Shown here piece after piece: positions 52,437 to 62,005 of a stretch of 64,000 bases of DNA (positions are counted from its first letter, which is position 1; every line of letters begins with the position of its first letter). The stretch covers positions 1-64,000 of the forward strand of contig JAFUCN010000008.1 of the NCBI GenBank assembly GCA_017459665.1. Direction: 5' to 3'. A program made the position numbers and the translations under genes. Below the pieces are notes generated by a model, which saw nothing but the letters and a program-made list of their open reading frames with translations, had not been told where the DNA came from and did no database searches. The DNA is from Methanobrevibacter sp. (GTDB lineage Archaea; Methanobacteriota; Methanobacteria; Methanobacteriales; Methanobacteriaceae).

Positions 52437-53264
52437 ATGAAATCTAGTAGAAAAATATTACTCGTAGCTGTTATAGCTTTAATAGCAGTTGTTTGTGCAA
52501 GTTCTGCAGTTAGTGCTGGTTTCTTCGACTTCTTAGGTGGTGACAGTACTGACACCAGTTTAGATGGTAAAGAAGTTAACTTAGCTGCTGCAGCAAGTTT
52601 AAAAAATGTTTATGATGAAAAATTAATCCCTATGTTTGAAGAAAAATACCCTGGTGCAACTGTTACACCTACCTACGCTTCAAGTGGGGACTTACAAACT
52701 CAAATTGAAAACGGTTTAGAAACAGATGTATTCATGTCTGCTGCTAATAAACAAATGGATACTTTAGCTGATGAAGGTTTAATTGACAACGACACCAATC
52801 TCCAATTCTTAGAAAACAAAGTTGTTTTAATTGTACCTGCTGATTCTGATGCTAATATTTCTTCATTCGATGATTTAAAAGACATTGATGGTACCATTGC
52901 TATTGGTGATCCTGAATCCGTACCTGCTGGTCAATATGCTAAAGAAGTATTAACTAACTTAGGTATTTGGGATGCTGTTCAATCCAAATTATCTTTAGGT
53001 ACTGATGTAACTGCTGTATTAAACCAAGTAGCTCAAGGATCTGCTGAATGTGGTATTGTATACTCTACTGATGCTATTTCTACTGATGATGTAAAAGTTG
53101 TTTGCGAAGCTCCTGAAGACTCTTTAGACACTCCAGTTATTTATCCTGTAGCTATGACTAAAGATGCTAAAGATGCTGATGCAGCACAAGCATTCCTTGA
53201 CTTCTTACAAACTCAAGAAGCTAAAGATGTATTCGTTGAATATGGATTCACAATCCATGAATAA
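52437..53264 (+). CDS. modA: Molybdate/tungstate ABC transporter, substrate-binding protein
   Basis: A 275-residue exported oxyanion-binding protein. Signal peptide: residues 1-27 (SSRKILLVAVIALIAVVCASSAVSA). The mature part has VNLAAAASLKNVYDEKLIPMFEEKYPG, TPTYASSGDLQTQIENGLETDVFMSA and AIGDPESVPAGQYAKEVL, matching ModA. No lipobox is seen after the signal peptide, so it may be held in the wall space or anchored otherwise. First gene of modABC; Mo/W feeds formylmethanofuran dehydrogenase and formate dehydrogenase. Confidence 0.93.
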   Translation: MKSSRKILLVAVIALIAVVCASSAVSAGFFDFLGGDSTDTSLDGKEVNLAAAASLKNVYDEKLIPMFEEKYPGATVTPTYASSGDLQTQIENGLETDVFMSAANKQMDTLADEGLIDNDTNLQFLENKVVLIVPADSDANISSFDDLKDIDGTIAIGDPESVPAGQYAKEVLTNLGIWDAVQSKLSLGTDVTAVLNQVAQGSAECGIVYSTDAISTDDVKVVCEAPEDSLDTPVIYPVAMTKDAKDADAAQAFLDFLQTQEAKDVFVEYGFTIHE

Positions 53265-53275
53265 ATTTAAACTGT

Positions 53276-53305
53276 ATTATTCACATATTATTATATGTGA
53301 ATAAT
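53276..53305 (+). terminator. Intra-operon hairpin between modA and modB
   Basis: A perfect 13-bp inverted repeat, ATTATTCACATAT/ATATGTGAATAAT, with 4-nt loop TATT, starts 12 bp after the modA stop and is followed by CAATATTTTTT. It may end most transcripts after modA or protect the modA 3' end, so the binding protein is made in excess over the permease. Confidence 0.6.
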
Positions 53306-53331
53306 CAATATTTTTTAAAGGAGACATGGGC

Positions 53332-54012
53332 ATGAGGATGGATTGGTCCCCAATTTTCATTTCAATGAAAACTGCGAGTTTATCAATCTTTATAACTTTT
53401 TTTGTAGGTTTGATTGTTGCTTGGGGTATTGTTAAACTTAAAAATGATTCAATAAAAATAGTACTTGATGGTATTTTTACACTGCCGATTGTATTGCCAC
53501 CTACTGTTGTAGGGTTCTTTTTATTGTATATCTTTGGGGTTAGAGGGCCAATTGGAAGATTTTTTATAGACTTTTTCACTGTGAAAATCGCATTTTCATG
53601 GTATGCTACTGTTATTGCAGCAGTTGTAATGTCTTTTCCTTTAATGTATCGTTCTGCTAGGGGAGCTTTTGAACAGGTTGATTCTAATTTATTGGATGCT
53701 GGTCGTACATTAGGTATGTCCGAATGGAAGATTTTTTGGAAAGTCTTATTTGCAAATGCATTACCTGGAATTATTAGTGGCGGAATTCTAGCCTTTGCCC
53801 GTGGTTTAGGCGAATTTGGTGCTACAGCAATGCTTGCAGGAAATATTGCTGGACAAACAAGAACACTCCCAATGGCTGTTTATTCAGAAGTGGCAGCAGG
53901 TAATATGGGAGATGCTTTTAATTATGTAATAGTCATTGTTATCATATCGTTTATAGCTATTTTCATCATGGACTTTATTTCCATACGGAAGGAAAAGCAA
54001 TGGAAAAATTAG
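53332..54012 (+). CDS. modB: Molybdate/tungstate ABC transporter, permease
   Basis: A 226-residue permease with about five helices. The ABC coupling motif is present (EQVDSNLLDAGRTLGMSEWKIFWKVLFANALPGIISGGILAFARGLGEFGA), which matches the ModB EAA loop. ATG 53332 is preferred: AAAGGAG (53317-53323) lies 8 nt upstream, while ATG 53326 is only 2 nt from it. modC follows after 15 nt. Confidence 0.93.
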   Translation: MRMDWSPIFISMKTASLSIFITFFVGLIVAWGIVKLKNDSIKIVLDGIFTLPIVLPPTVVGFFLLYIFGVRGPIGRFFIDFFTVKIAFSWYATVIAAVVMSFPLMYRSARGAFEQVDSNLLDAGRTLGMSEWKIFWKVLFANALPGIISGGILAFARGLGEFGATAMLAGNIAGQTRTLPMAVYSEVAAGNMGDAFNYVIVIVIISFIAIFIMDFISIRKEKQWKN

Positions 54013-54027
54013 TTTGGAGATTAGATT

Positions 54028-55065
54028 ATGAGTGATAAATTGTTGAAAGTGGATATCAGAAAGGAACTTAAAGAATTCGATTTGGATGTTAGTTTTGAAT
54101 TGAAACATGGGCGTTTAGGCATTCTTGGTCCTTCTGGTTGCGGTAAAAGTATGACTCTGAAATCTATTGCAGGCATAGTGGATCCAGATGAGGGTATTAT
54201 AAGTTTAAATACTGGTGATGAAACTCTTTATTTTGATTCTAAAAATAAAATTAATTTAAAACCTCAGGATAGAAATGTCGGTTACTTATTTCAAAATTAT
54301 GCCTTATTTCCTAACATGACTGTTGAAGAAAACATTGCTATTGGTTTATCCAAAGATGAAGGTGGAAATACAGTATCTGAAATGATTAAACGTTTTCAAT
54401 TAGAAGGGTTGGAAAAAAGATATCCAAGACAGTTATCTGGAGGTCAACAGCAAAGAGTCGCTTTGGCCCGTATAATGGCTTATAGTCCAGATGTTATTTT
54501 ATTGGATGAGCCGTTCAGTGCCATGGATACTTTTCTAAAAGAGCAGCTACGTATTGAATTATCTAATTCTCTAAATGATTTTGATGGATTTTCGATTATG
54601 GTTACTCACGACCGTGATGAAGCATTCCAGTTCTGTGATGAGCTTATTGTATTGGATCAAGGTAAGATTATTGCAAAAGGAGATACCTATGAGATATTTG
54701 AAAATCCAAAAAAGGTTCAGGTTGCAAGACTTACAGGTTGTAAAAACATTTCTAAAATTGAAATTATAGATGATTATCATCTCAAATCTTTAGATTGGGG
54801 TGTTACATTAGAGACATCTAAAGAAATCTCACCAAATATTACTCATATTGGAATAAGAGCTCATGATTTTGTCCCCGCTAGTGAAAATGATGTCAATGTA
54901 TTAGATACGACAAATTCAACACTATTGGAAATGCCTTTTGAATGGCAAGTAACTTTAACAAATGGCATATGGTGGAAATCTGATAAACAGATTGATGAGC
55001 ATGAATTTGTGATTCCGGAATATATTAAAATTAATCCTAAAGATGTAATATTATTGGAAGAGTAG
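54028..55065 (+). CDS. modC: Molybdate/tungstate ABC transporter, ATPase
   Basis: A 345-residue ABC ATPase. Walker A is GPSGCGKS at residues 34-41, the signature LSGGQQQRVALARI, Walker B VILLDEPFSAMD, and His in the H-loop (MVTHDRDEA). A C-terminal regulatory domain of about 110 residues (MOP-like, HIGIRAHDFVPASE...) follows, so ModC may sense oxyanion. It closes the modABC operon. Confidence 0.93.
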   Translation: MSDKLLKVDIRKELKEFDLDVSFELKHGRLGILGPSGCGKSMTLKSIAGIVDPDEGIISLNTGDETLYFDSKNKINLKPQDRNVGYLFQNYALFPNMTVEENIAIGLSKDEGGNTVSEMIKRFQLEGLEKRYPRQLSGGQQQRVALARIMAYSPDVILLDEPFSAMDTFLKEQLRIELSNSLNDFDGFSIMVTHDRDEAFQFCDELIVLDQGKIIAKGDTYEIFENPKKVQVARLTGCKNISKIEIIDDYHLKSLDWGVTLETSKEISPNITHIGIRAHDFVPASENDVNVLDTTNSTLLEMPFEWQVTLTNGIWWKSDKQIDEHEFVIPEYIKINPKDVILLEE

Positions 55066-55066
55066 T

Positions 55067-55600
55067 TCAATATTTAAAACAATCTTTCTGATGGTTATCA
55101 ATTATTCCAATTGACTCTAAATAGGAATATATAATTTTTGGACCAACAAATTTCATTCCACGCTTTTTTAAATCCTTTGAAATTTCTTTTGATAAATCTG
55201 ACTCGGTTAAATATTCTGCTTTAATGGTTTTTTCATCTGTAAAACTCCAAATATAACTGTCAAAACTTCCAAATTCCTTTTGGATTTCAATAAATTTTTT
55301 AGCATTAGTTATAGCTGCATTGATTTTGCCTTTGTGACGGATAATGCCTTCATTTTCTAAAAGCTCATTAACTTTATCTTCATTATAATTGGCTACTTTC
55401 AATACATCAAAATCATCAAAAGCCTTTTTAAAGTTTTCCCGTTTTTTCAAGATAGTAATCCATGAAAGGCCAGCCTGAAATGATTCTAAAACAAGCATTT
55501 CGAATAATTCTTTATCATCATGTGTTGGAACTCCCCACTCGTCATCATGATATCTAACATAAATTTCGTCTTGTGTCACCCAACTACATCTTTTCTTCAT
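55067..55600 (-). CDS. tag: DNA-3-methyladenine glycosylase I
   Basis: A 177-residue base-excision repair glycosylase that removes 3-methyladenine. Family motifs: RCSWVTQDEIYVRYHDDEWGVPTHDDKELFEMLVLESFQAGLSWITILKKRENFKKAFDDFD, IIRHKGKINAAITNAKKFIEI and KFVGPKIIYSYLESIGIIDNH. The Cys/His zinc ligands are CSW near the N-terminus and H-x-C at the end. The start ATG 55600 is chosen; the upstream part of the frame is unlikely. It is convergent with modC with 1 bp between the stops. Confidence 0.93.
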   Translation of the reverse strand: MKKRCSWVTQDEIYVRYHDDEWGVPTHDDKELFEMLVLESFQAGLSWITILKKRENFKKAFDDFDVLKVANYNEDKVNELLENEGIIRHKGKINAAITNAKKFIEIQKEFGSFDSYIWSFTDEKTIKAEYLTESDLSKEISKDLKKRGMKFVGPKIIYSYLESIGIIDNHQKDCFKY

Positions 55601-55639
55601 GGAAATACTTATTATAATCATAATTTAAATATATTTTTA

Positions 55640-56701
55640 ATGAAAATAAGTCCCAAGCGAATTTTATATTTGGATGAAGTAAGGTCTTTGGCTATTATAT
55701 TGGTAGTTGTTGGCCATATTGTAAGAATGTATTCAAAAGATTTTACAACTTGGTTAATATGCTCTGGTATTTTTAGTTTGACTCGTATTGGTGTTCCTTT
55801 ATTTTTTACTGTAAGTGGAGCATTGCTTTTAACTAGAAAACATGTTATTATGGAATTTTTAGAAAAACGATTTAAACGAGTTGTTTTACCATTCGCATTT
55901 TGGATTATTGTGTATATAATTTTAGGTATTGTAATCTGGGGCAATGTATTTTCACCGGAGTATTGTTTGGGTATTATTCTGGGATCTAATGGTCTTGCCT
56001 CTCCATTTTGGTTTATATGGTCTTTAATTGGGATTTATTTATTAATTCCAATGATTAGTAGCTTTATAAGAGAATATGATATATTTGCTTATGAATATTG
56101 CATTGTAATTACTTTAGTGTTATCTATATTTTTTACAATTGGATTTTTCCAAATTCAACAGGCTAAATTTGAATTTAGGGTGATTTATAATTTCTTTTCA
56201 GTTTTAGGATACTTCATTTTAGGTTCTTGTATTCACAATACGGTATTTTACACATCTAAAAGAAACTCATTTCTCATAGGTGTTGCTTTATTCATTGTTG
56301 GAATAATTGGCCATTTCATTTTAATTTATAATGCAGGATTAGGTGGTTTTGAACTTAAACCTGTTGATTCATTTAATATTTTTGTCATGTTGGAAACCAT
56401 TGGTTTGTTCATTGCATTTAAATATGCAAATGTTAAAATGATTTCCTCAAAACTTAAACCAATTAAAGAGCAGAAATTGGGCGAAATCATTCTATTATTC
56501 AGTAGTTGCAGTTTTGGAATATACTTCTCACATTATATTTTAACTTTATATTTATTTAAATTTGGATTTATGCATTCTTGGCCATTGTATGGATTAACAT
56601 ATTTCCCAGTATCATGTATTTTAATAATTGGTGCATGTTGGTTATTAATTTGGATAATGAGTAAAATACCTCTTTTAAAAATAGGTAGTGGTGTAAAATA
56701 G
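55640..56701 (+). CDS. Acyltransferase 3 family membrane protein, copy 1
   Basis: A 353-residue integral membrane protein with ten helices. The family entry motif is KRILYLDEVRSLAIILVVVGHI (near residue 5) with the catalytic-type His at the end of the first helix, followed by TRIGVPLFFTVSGALLLTR. Such proteins acylate (often acetylate) surface glycans. The start ATG 55640 is about 40 bp from the divergent tag gene. A close relative stands right behind; the donor and acceptor are unknown. Confidence 0.88.
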   Translation: MKISPKRILYLDEVRSLAIILVVVGHIVRMYSKDFTTWLICSGIFSLTRIGVPLFFTVSGALLLTRKHVIMEFLEKRFKRVVLPFAFWIIVYIILGIVIWGNVFSPEYCLGIILGSNGLASPFWFIWSLIGIYLLIPMISSFIREYDIFAYEYCIVITLVLSIFFTIGFFQIQQAKFEFRVIYNFFSVLGYFILGSCIHNTVFYTSKRNSFLIGVALFIVGIIGHFILIYNAGLGGFELKPVDSFNIFVMLETIGLFIAFKYANVKMISSKLKPIKEQKLGEIILLFSSCSFGIYFSHYILTLYLFKFGFMHSWPLYGLTYFPVSCILIIGACWLLIWIMSKIPLLKIGSGVK

Positions 56702-56711
56702 TGGAGATATT

Positions 56712-57803
56712 ATGAGTGTAAATAAATCTAATCGTATTTTTTATTTTGATGCATTGCGGGCATTAGCTATCTTTTGCGTAATCTGTATTCATATTTACGC
56801 TGAAATCCAAAAAGGAGTCATGCCAGATTATGGTTTAATACCATCATATAAATGGTTTTATGCTCAATTTATGGGAAACTGTCTTAGAATTGGTGTTCCA
56901 TTGTTTTTAATGATTTCTGGAGCATTACTGTTGGGTAGAAAAGAATCTGTAAAGGAATTTCTATCAAAAAGAATTCCACGTATTGTTGTCCCATTTCTAT
57001 TTTGGGGTTTGATATTAACCATGTTGTTGGTTTTATTATCCTATTTCACGGATTTGACTTATATTCGTACATTTGATGCATTTCATATATTAAGGTTACT
57101 TTTTAGAGACTATATTGCTCAGGGAAGAAGTTTTGCTCCATATTGGTTCTTTTGGACAATTTTAGGATTATACTTAATAATGCCAATAATAAATAAATGG
57201 CTGGATAACTCTAAATTAAATGAAGCAGAATATTTCTTAGTAATATGGTTAATAGCTTGCTTATTCATATATACTTTTAAAATTGACCTTCCGATTAATT
57301 TAACTTACTTTGTAGGGCCAATTGGATATATTGTTTTGGGATATTATTTAAGACATACTGAAAGAAAAATATTAAATAATCCTTATTTTGACATATTCCT
57401 GATTTTGATTAGTGCTGTTTCAATGATTTTCTTTTCATGGTATTTTTCATCAACAGAAACTGTTTATAATTTTGATATTTACACTATTTTAGTTATTGGC
57501 GAAGCTACTGGAGTATTTCTGCTATTTAAAAACTTTTATAAGTTCAATTTAAAATTAAATTTTATTAGAAATCCTCATTCTATTGTCAATAAGTTAATCA
57601 TGGCAATGGCAAAATACAGTTATGGTATCTATTTAACTCATGCAACAATTATTGTTATTTTTGTAGATGCTATAGACGGTTTTGGTTTCCATGTTAATGG
57701 ATTTACGATATCAATGTTGGTAATTGCATTATTTGTGCCATTAGCAATAATGTTCATATTGGATAAGATTCCTGTTATAAATCAATTGATTGGATCAAAG
57801 TAG
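56712..57803 (+). CDS. Acyltransferase 3 family membrane protein, copy 2
   Basis: A 363-residue paralogue of the preceding protein: NRIFYFDALRALAIFCVICIHIYAE at the N-terminus (His at the end of the first helix), then LRIGVPLFLMISGALLLGRK, further helices and the family's SYGIYLTHATI near the C-terminus. The 10-bp gap and common strand point to one operon. The two copies differ in length and central sequence, so they probably act on different acceptors. Confidence 0.88.
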   Translation: MSVNKSNRIFYFDALRALAIFCVICIHIYAEIQKGVMPDYGLIPSYKWFYAQFMGNCLRIGVPLFLMISGALLLGRKESVKEFLSKRIPRIVVPFLFWGLILTMLLVLLSYFTDLTYIRTFDAFHILRLLFRDYIAQGRSFAPYWFFWTILGLYLIMPIINKWLDNSKLNEAEYFLVIWLIACLFIYTFKIDLPINLTYFVGPIGYIVLGYYLRHTERKILNNPYFDIFLILISAVSMIFFSWYFSSTETVYNFDIYTILVIGEATGVFLLFKNFYKFNLKLNFIRNPHSIVNKLIMAMAKYSYGIYLTHATIIVIFVDAIDGFGFHVNGFTISMLVIALFVPLAIMFILDKIPVINQLIGSK

Positions 57804-57813
57804 TGGTGAAAAT

Positions 57814-59589
57814 ATGAATCAGGCTTTAAAATCTAAAATAATAATGTTTTCGCTCATGGTGGGGTTCATGTTTTTGTACACTGTGGTTTTCGGAAACAAA
57901 AATACTGTAATTGGCATAATGATTGTAATGGCGGCACTCATGAATTTGGGTAATGATTTGTCATTTAAGCCTAAAATGTCATTCGTTAAAGTATTAGGTT
58001 TGTTGTTGATTTTAGGAATTGCATCATATCTTAATAATCCTCTTACGATATTTGGTTGCATTTTAACATTTATAGTTGTTTTTGGAACAACTTTTACATC
58101 ATATCATTTGTTTGGCACTAGTGTTTACATGCCTTTTTTGATGACATATTTTATGATGGTTTGCATTCCAATTAATTTAGAGGATTTGCCGATGAGGCTT
58201 TTATCTTTGGTATTTGGCGCCATTTTCATTGTTGGTTTGAATATTGTTGTTAATAAGAAAAAAGACTATAAATTATCTAAAGCAACAATAGATAATCTTA
58301 TTAATGAGATAAACAATGCAATTGATTTGAAATTAACAGGAGGTGAAATTTCTCCAGAAAATTTCAAGACAGCCAATGGTTTTTACTTAGCCATTTTTAA
58401 TAAGTTTGAATATAAATATTTTCCAACAAACAATCAGAAATCTGTTTTAAACATTGTCAAATCGTTTCAGTATATTGGAAAGATTATAACTGATTTTAAC
58501 CTCTCTGATGATGAATTAAATTATATTAAACATATTCTCTCAAAAATTGATGAAATTGATTCTGAAGATATCTTCAAATCAATCGATGTTGATACTAATG
58601 AAATGTATTTGGCATTTTTAAACTTGGAGATAATAGCTAATGAGATTAAAAATAGAGATTTAACAAAAGATGAATTCGTTCCTGATAAAAAAACGGTTAT
58701 GCAGTCTATTAGGCCAATTATCAAAAAGCAATTCAGTTTCAAATCAGCCAAATTCACATTTGCTTTTAAAATGGCATTGATGTTATTTGTTTGGGAGCTT
58801 TTAACTTTAATATTTAATTTGCCTTTTACTAAATGGCTTTATTTTGCAACAATACCGTTAATGTTACCATATATAGATGATGCAGCATATACTGCAAAGA
58901 CACGGGTTCAGGGAACATTTATTGGAGTATTTATTTTTGCCATTATTGTTGTGTTAATGCCGTTCATCCCACTTTCTTTTTATGGGTTGATGATGGTTGT
59001 GATGGTTGTGTGCATGTGCATAATGGTCTTTAAACTTGAAGATAAACTAATTTTGGCAAGTGTAACAACGGTAATGTCCGTTATGACTGCACTGATGTAT
59101 ATTCAACCTCCAGAAGCAATGTTTCTTAAAATATTATGGGTTGTTGTCGCAGCGGCTGTTGTTACTTTGTTCAACTTCAAATTCTTACCGTATTCCGTTG
59201 AAAAAGAAACAGAAAATAATTTAAAAGCATGCTTTAAATTGAATAATAGGTCAATTGGGTTGGTTAAAGAAAACTGTCAGGACATCACGTCAAATGATAA
59301 AACCACAATTGTGGTGCTGAGCAATATTGTTCGAGAGAATATTGAGGTGACCAAAGAAAATAAAGAATTGTATGAGCTTCAAATAAAAATAACTGATATT
59401 TGTAATTTTATCTTAAACTACATTGATGTTTATGGTCTTTCAGAAACTTTAAAACTAAATCTATTAGAGATTATTAATAATTGCGGTAATGTTGACCATG
59501 AGTTAGACTTAAAAGAGATGATTATTTCATATTCTATGAAACATGTTATGAATTTATATAAAAGAGAGGAAAATATTTTTAAAAATTGA
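57814..59589 (+). CDS. FUSC-like membrane protein (aromatic acid exporter type)
   Basis: A 591-residue membrane protein. The N-terminal half has about six helices (MVGFMFLYTVVFGNKNTVIGIMIVMAALM), then a cytoplasmic helical region (about 160-320), then a second group of helices (FAFKMALMLFVWELLTLIFNLPFTKWLYFATIPLMLPYIDDAAYTAKTRVQGTFIG, which is the FUSC-type motif). Members export aromatic acids or other organic anions. The third gene in the same operon as the two acyltransferases. ATG 57814 follows GTGGTG. Confidence 0.8.
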   Translation: MNQALKSKIIMFSLMVGFMFLYTVVFGNKNTVIGIMIVMAALMNLGNDLSFKPKMSFVKVLGLLLILGIASYLNNPLTIFGCILTFIVVFGTTFTSYHLFGTSVYMPFLMTYFMMVCIPINLEDLPMRLLSLVFGAIFIVGLNIVVNKKKDYKLSKATIDNLINEINNAIDLKLTGGEISPENFKTANGFYLAIFNKFEYKYFPTNNQKSVLNIVKSFQYIGKIITDFNLSDDELNYIKHILSKIDEIDSEDIFKSIDVDTNEMYLAFLNLEIIANEIKNRDLTKDEFVPDKKTVMQSIRPIIKKQFSFKSAKFTFAFKMALMLFVWELLTLIFNLPFTKWLYFATIPLMLPYIDDAAYTAKTRVQGTFIGVFIFAIIVVLMPFIPLSFYGLMMVVMVVCMCIMVFKLEDKLILASVTTVMSVMTALMYIQPPEAMFLKILWVVVAAAVVTLFNFKFLPYSVEKETENNLKACFKLNNRSIGLVKENCQDITSNDKTTIVVLSNIVRENIEVTKENKELYELQIKITDICNFILNYIDVYGLSETLKLNLLEIINNCGNVDHELDLKEMIISYSMKHVMNLYKREENIFKN

Positions 59590-59598
59590 GGTGTTACT

Positions 59599-60741
59599 AT
59601 GGTAAATTTGGGTATGGGGATGATGAGACTTCCTGTTTTGGATGAAAACGATTTTTCAAGTGTGGACTATGAGCAGGTAAATGAAATGGTGGACTTTTTT
59701 ATGGAGTCCGGTTTTAATCATTTTGATACAGCTTATCCTTATCATGAAGGTTTAAGTGAAGTTGCATTTAGAAAATGTGTAGTTGAAAGATATCCAAGAG
59801 ATTCCTTTAAAGTTGCAGATAAATTGCCTTTATTTTCAATTACTGAAGAATCACAATTGGAACCGATTTTTTCTGAGCAATTGGAAAGATGTGGTGTTGA
59901 TTATTTTGATTATTATTTGATGCATAATGTAAGCGGATACTCCGAAGCGGGATGGTTGGATGTAGATTCATTTTCATTTGCAAACAAGAAAAAAGAGGAA
60001 GGTTACATTAAACATTTAGGGCTTTCCACTCATGCCGATGCGGAGTTTCTTGACAATATGTTAACCTTCCATCCGGAAATGGAATTTGTTTTGCTCCAGA
60101 TTAACTATCTTGACTGGGAAGATGAGGGAATTCAGTCTAAAAAATGTCTTGAAGTTGCAAGAAAACATGGCAAACCTGTAATGGTCATGGAACCGTTTAA
60201 AGGAGGATTTTTGGCAGACGTGCCTAAAGATGCTGAAAAAATCATGAAAGATTATAATCCTGATGCATCTGTTGTTTCTTGGGCTTTGAGGTTTGTAGCT
60301 AGTTTGGATGATGTTTGTGTAATCTTGACTGGTGCAAGCAGCATTGATCAGATGAAGGAAAATATTGCTGAATTCAATAATTTCACGCCTCTAAATGATG
60401 AGGAGTATAAAATCATAGAAGAAGTTGCAGAAATTATTAACAGTAACATTACAGTTGACTGTACAAAATGCAGATACTGTGTTGATTCATGTCCTGAAGA
60501 AATTGACATAGCTAAAATCTTTGATTATTACAATAAAGATAAATTGTTGGGTGAACAAGCATGGTCTCAATTTGGAAATGCTTATGTGAATTATTCAAAG
60601 ATTCCTGGTGTGGGATTGGCTTCTGATTGCAGTGAATGTGAAACCTGTATGGATGAATGTCCACAACACATCAATATTCCTGAAGTTTTAAAGGATGTTG
60701 CAAAAACATTTGAAACAGAATATTATGGATTTGGCGATTAA
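59599..60741 (+). CDS. Aldo/keto reductase with [4Fe-4S] C-terminal domain
   Basis: A 380-residue protein: TIM-barrel aldo/keto reductase (MGMMRLPVLD, FDTAYPYHEGLSE, YFDYYLMHNVSG, IKHLGLSTHADAEFLDNML), then a C-terminal ferredoxin-like part with CTKCRYCVDSCPEEIDI and a later CSECETCMDECPQHINI. This is the domain order of the COG1453 group. It probably couples NAD(P)H or ferredoxin to a carbonyl reduction. It starts 9 nt after the FUSC-like gene. Confidence 0.92.
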   Translation: MVNLGMGMMRLPVLDENDFSSVDYEQVNEMVDFFMESGFNHFDTAYPYHEGLSEVAFRKCVVERYPRDSFKVADKLPLFSITEESQLEPIFSEQLERCGVDYFDYYLMHNVSGYSEAGWLDVDSFSFANKKKEEGYIKHLGLSTHADAEFLDNMLTFHPEMEFVLLQINYLDWEDEGIQSKKCLEVARKHGKPVMVMEPFKGGFLADVPKDAEKIMKDYNPDASVVSWALRFVASLDDVCVILTGASSIDQMKENIAEFNNFTPLNDEEYKIIEEVAEIINSNITVDCTKCRYCVDSCPEEIDIAKIFDYYNKDKLLGEQAWSQFGNAYVNYSKIPGVGLASDCSECETCMDECPQHINIPEVLKDVAKTFETEYYGFGD

Positions 60742-60825
60742 ATCCATATTTTTTTTAATTTTAAGTTATGTTTAATAATAATTAATCACAAATTTATAAA
60801 TAGTTATTTTAATTGAGTGTTTTAT

Positions 60826-61176
60826 ATGATACCAGGCATGAATAAAAAACAAATGAAGCAAATGGAAAGACAAATGAAAAAAATGGGTATGAAAATGGAA
60901 GACCTTGAAGGTGTCAAAGAAGTAATTATCCGTTTTGAAGATAAAGAATTAATCATCGATGAGCCTAGCGTAAGCTTAATGAATGTGATGGGCCAAGAAA
61001 CTTATCAAATCGATGGTAAAGCTCGTGAAGTAGAGCTTGAATACGAAATAGAAATTCCTGAAGAAGATATTGAAATGGTTGCAAATAGTGCTGGCGTTTC
61101 TGCAGATGAAGCAAAAGCAGCTCTTGAAGAATGTAAAGGCGATTTAGCTGAAGCTATTATGAAATTAAATCAATAG
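60826..61176 (+). CDS. nac: Nascent polypeptide-associated complex protein
   Basis: Archaeal NAC, 116 residues, forms a homodimer on the ribosome and shields nascent chains. NAC domain: EGVKEVIIRFEDKELIIDEPSVSLMNVMGQETYQIDG (about 26-62). The UBA domain (about 77-114) is EEDIEMVANSAGVSADEAKAALEECKGDLAEAIMKL. The N-terminus is rich in Met and Lys. Start ATG 60826 (MIPGMNKKQM) is preferred over GTG 60817. A phosphoesterase gene follows after 5 nt. Confidence 0.95.
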   Translation: MIPGMNKKQMKQMERQMKKMGMKMEDLEGVKEVIIRFEDKELIIDEPSVSLMNVMGQETYQIDGKAREVELEYEIEIPEEDIEMVANSAGVSADEAKAALEECKGDLAEAIMKLNQ

Positions 61177-61181
61177 ATAAA

Positions 61182-61925
61182 ATGACTTTAATTGCACATA
61201 TTTCCGATTTGCATGTAAGCAAATCTGATTTTGATGAAAAAACTTTCATGACTGCCGTTGATGAAATTAATAATTTAAAACCGGACATGATAATTTTAAC
61301 TGGAGATATTACTAATAATGGATATTATGTGGAATTTGAACAGGCAACTAGATATTTGGCAATGTTTGAAGCTCCATTATTCGCAGTTCCAGGAAACCAT
61401 GATTCACGTAATTTAGGTTATCAAACTTTCGAAGAGTTAATAGGTGAGAGAAGCTGGAAATTAACAATGGATGATGATTTTACCGTCATTGGTCTTGACA
61501 GCAGTTCGCCTGATGAAAATAGGGGTCATATCGGAACACCGCAGCACATGTGGCTGGAACATCAATTGGATGAATGTGTAATTAATGAAAACTTTTCAAT
61601 TGTAGCTTTGCATCATCATGTGGTTTCCATTCCGCAAACTGGCCGTGAACGCAATGTTTTATCAGATGCGGGTGATATTTTAAAAACATTAACAACTCAT
61701 GAAGTGGATTTGATTTTATCTGGACATAAGCATGTTCCAAATATTTGGAAGATAAATGAAACAATAATTGTTAATGCGGGCTCACTGTGTTCCTGTAAGC
61801 TCAGGGGCAAAATTAAGAACTCTTATAACGTTTATAACATAACTGATGATGAAATTGAAATATTCTTAAACACTATTGGTGGAGAAAGATTTTTATTTGG
61901 AAAATATCCAAGAAATAAATATTAA
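61182..61925 (+). CDS. Calcineurin-like phosphoesterase (metallophosphoesterase)
   Basis: A 247-residue metallophosphoesterase. All the metal-binding motifs are present: ISDLHVS (D-x-H), LTGDITNNG (GD), PGNHDSRN (GNHD), ALHHHVV (H) and SGHKHVP (GHxH). It belongs to the CpdA-like group that cleaves cyclic nucleotides or other phosphodiesters; the substrate is unknown. It follows NAC by 5 nt and precedes the NYN-domain protein gene by about 80 bp; it might act on a product of the cyclase-like protein at 63024, but this is a guess. Confidence 0.9.
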   Translation: MTLIAHISDLHVSKSDFDEKTFMTAVDEINNLKPDMIILTGDITNNGYYVEFEQATRYLAMFEAPLFAVPGNHDSRNLGYQTFEELIGERSWKLTMDDDFTVIGLDSSSPDENRGHIGTPQHMWLEHQLDECVINENFSIVALHHHVVSIPQTGRERNVLSDAGDILKTLTTHEVDLILSGHKHVPNIWKINETIIVNAGSLCSCKLRGKIKNSYNVYNITDDEIEIFLNTIGGERFLFGKYPRNKY

Positions 61926-62005
61926 AATATATTTAAATATTTAATAATACAAAAATAAAATACTGAATTAAAATTAAGCATGTAATATATTTTTAAGGTG
62001 ATATT

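Noticed and set aside
55520-55639. N-terminal extension of acyltransferase copy 1
   Set aside because: The 40 extra codons overlap the divergent tag gene and the sequence is unrelated to the family; ATG 55640 starts right before the conserved motif.
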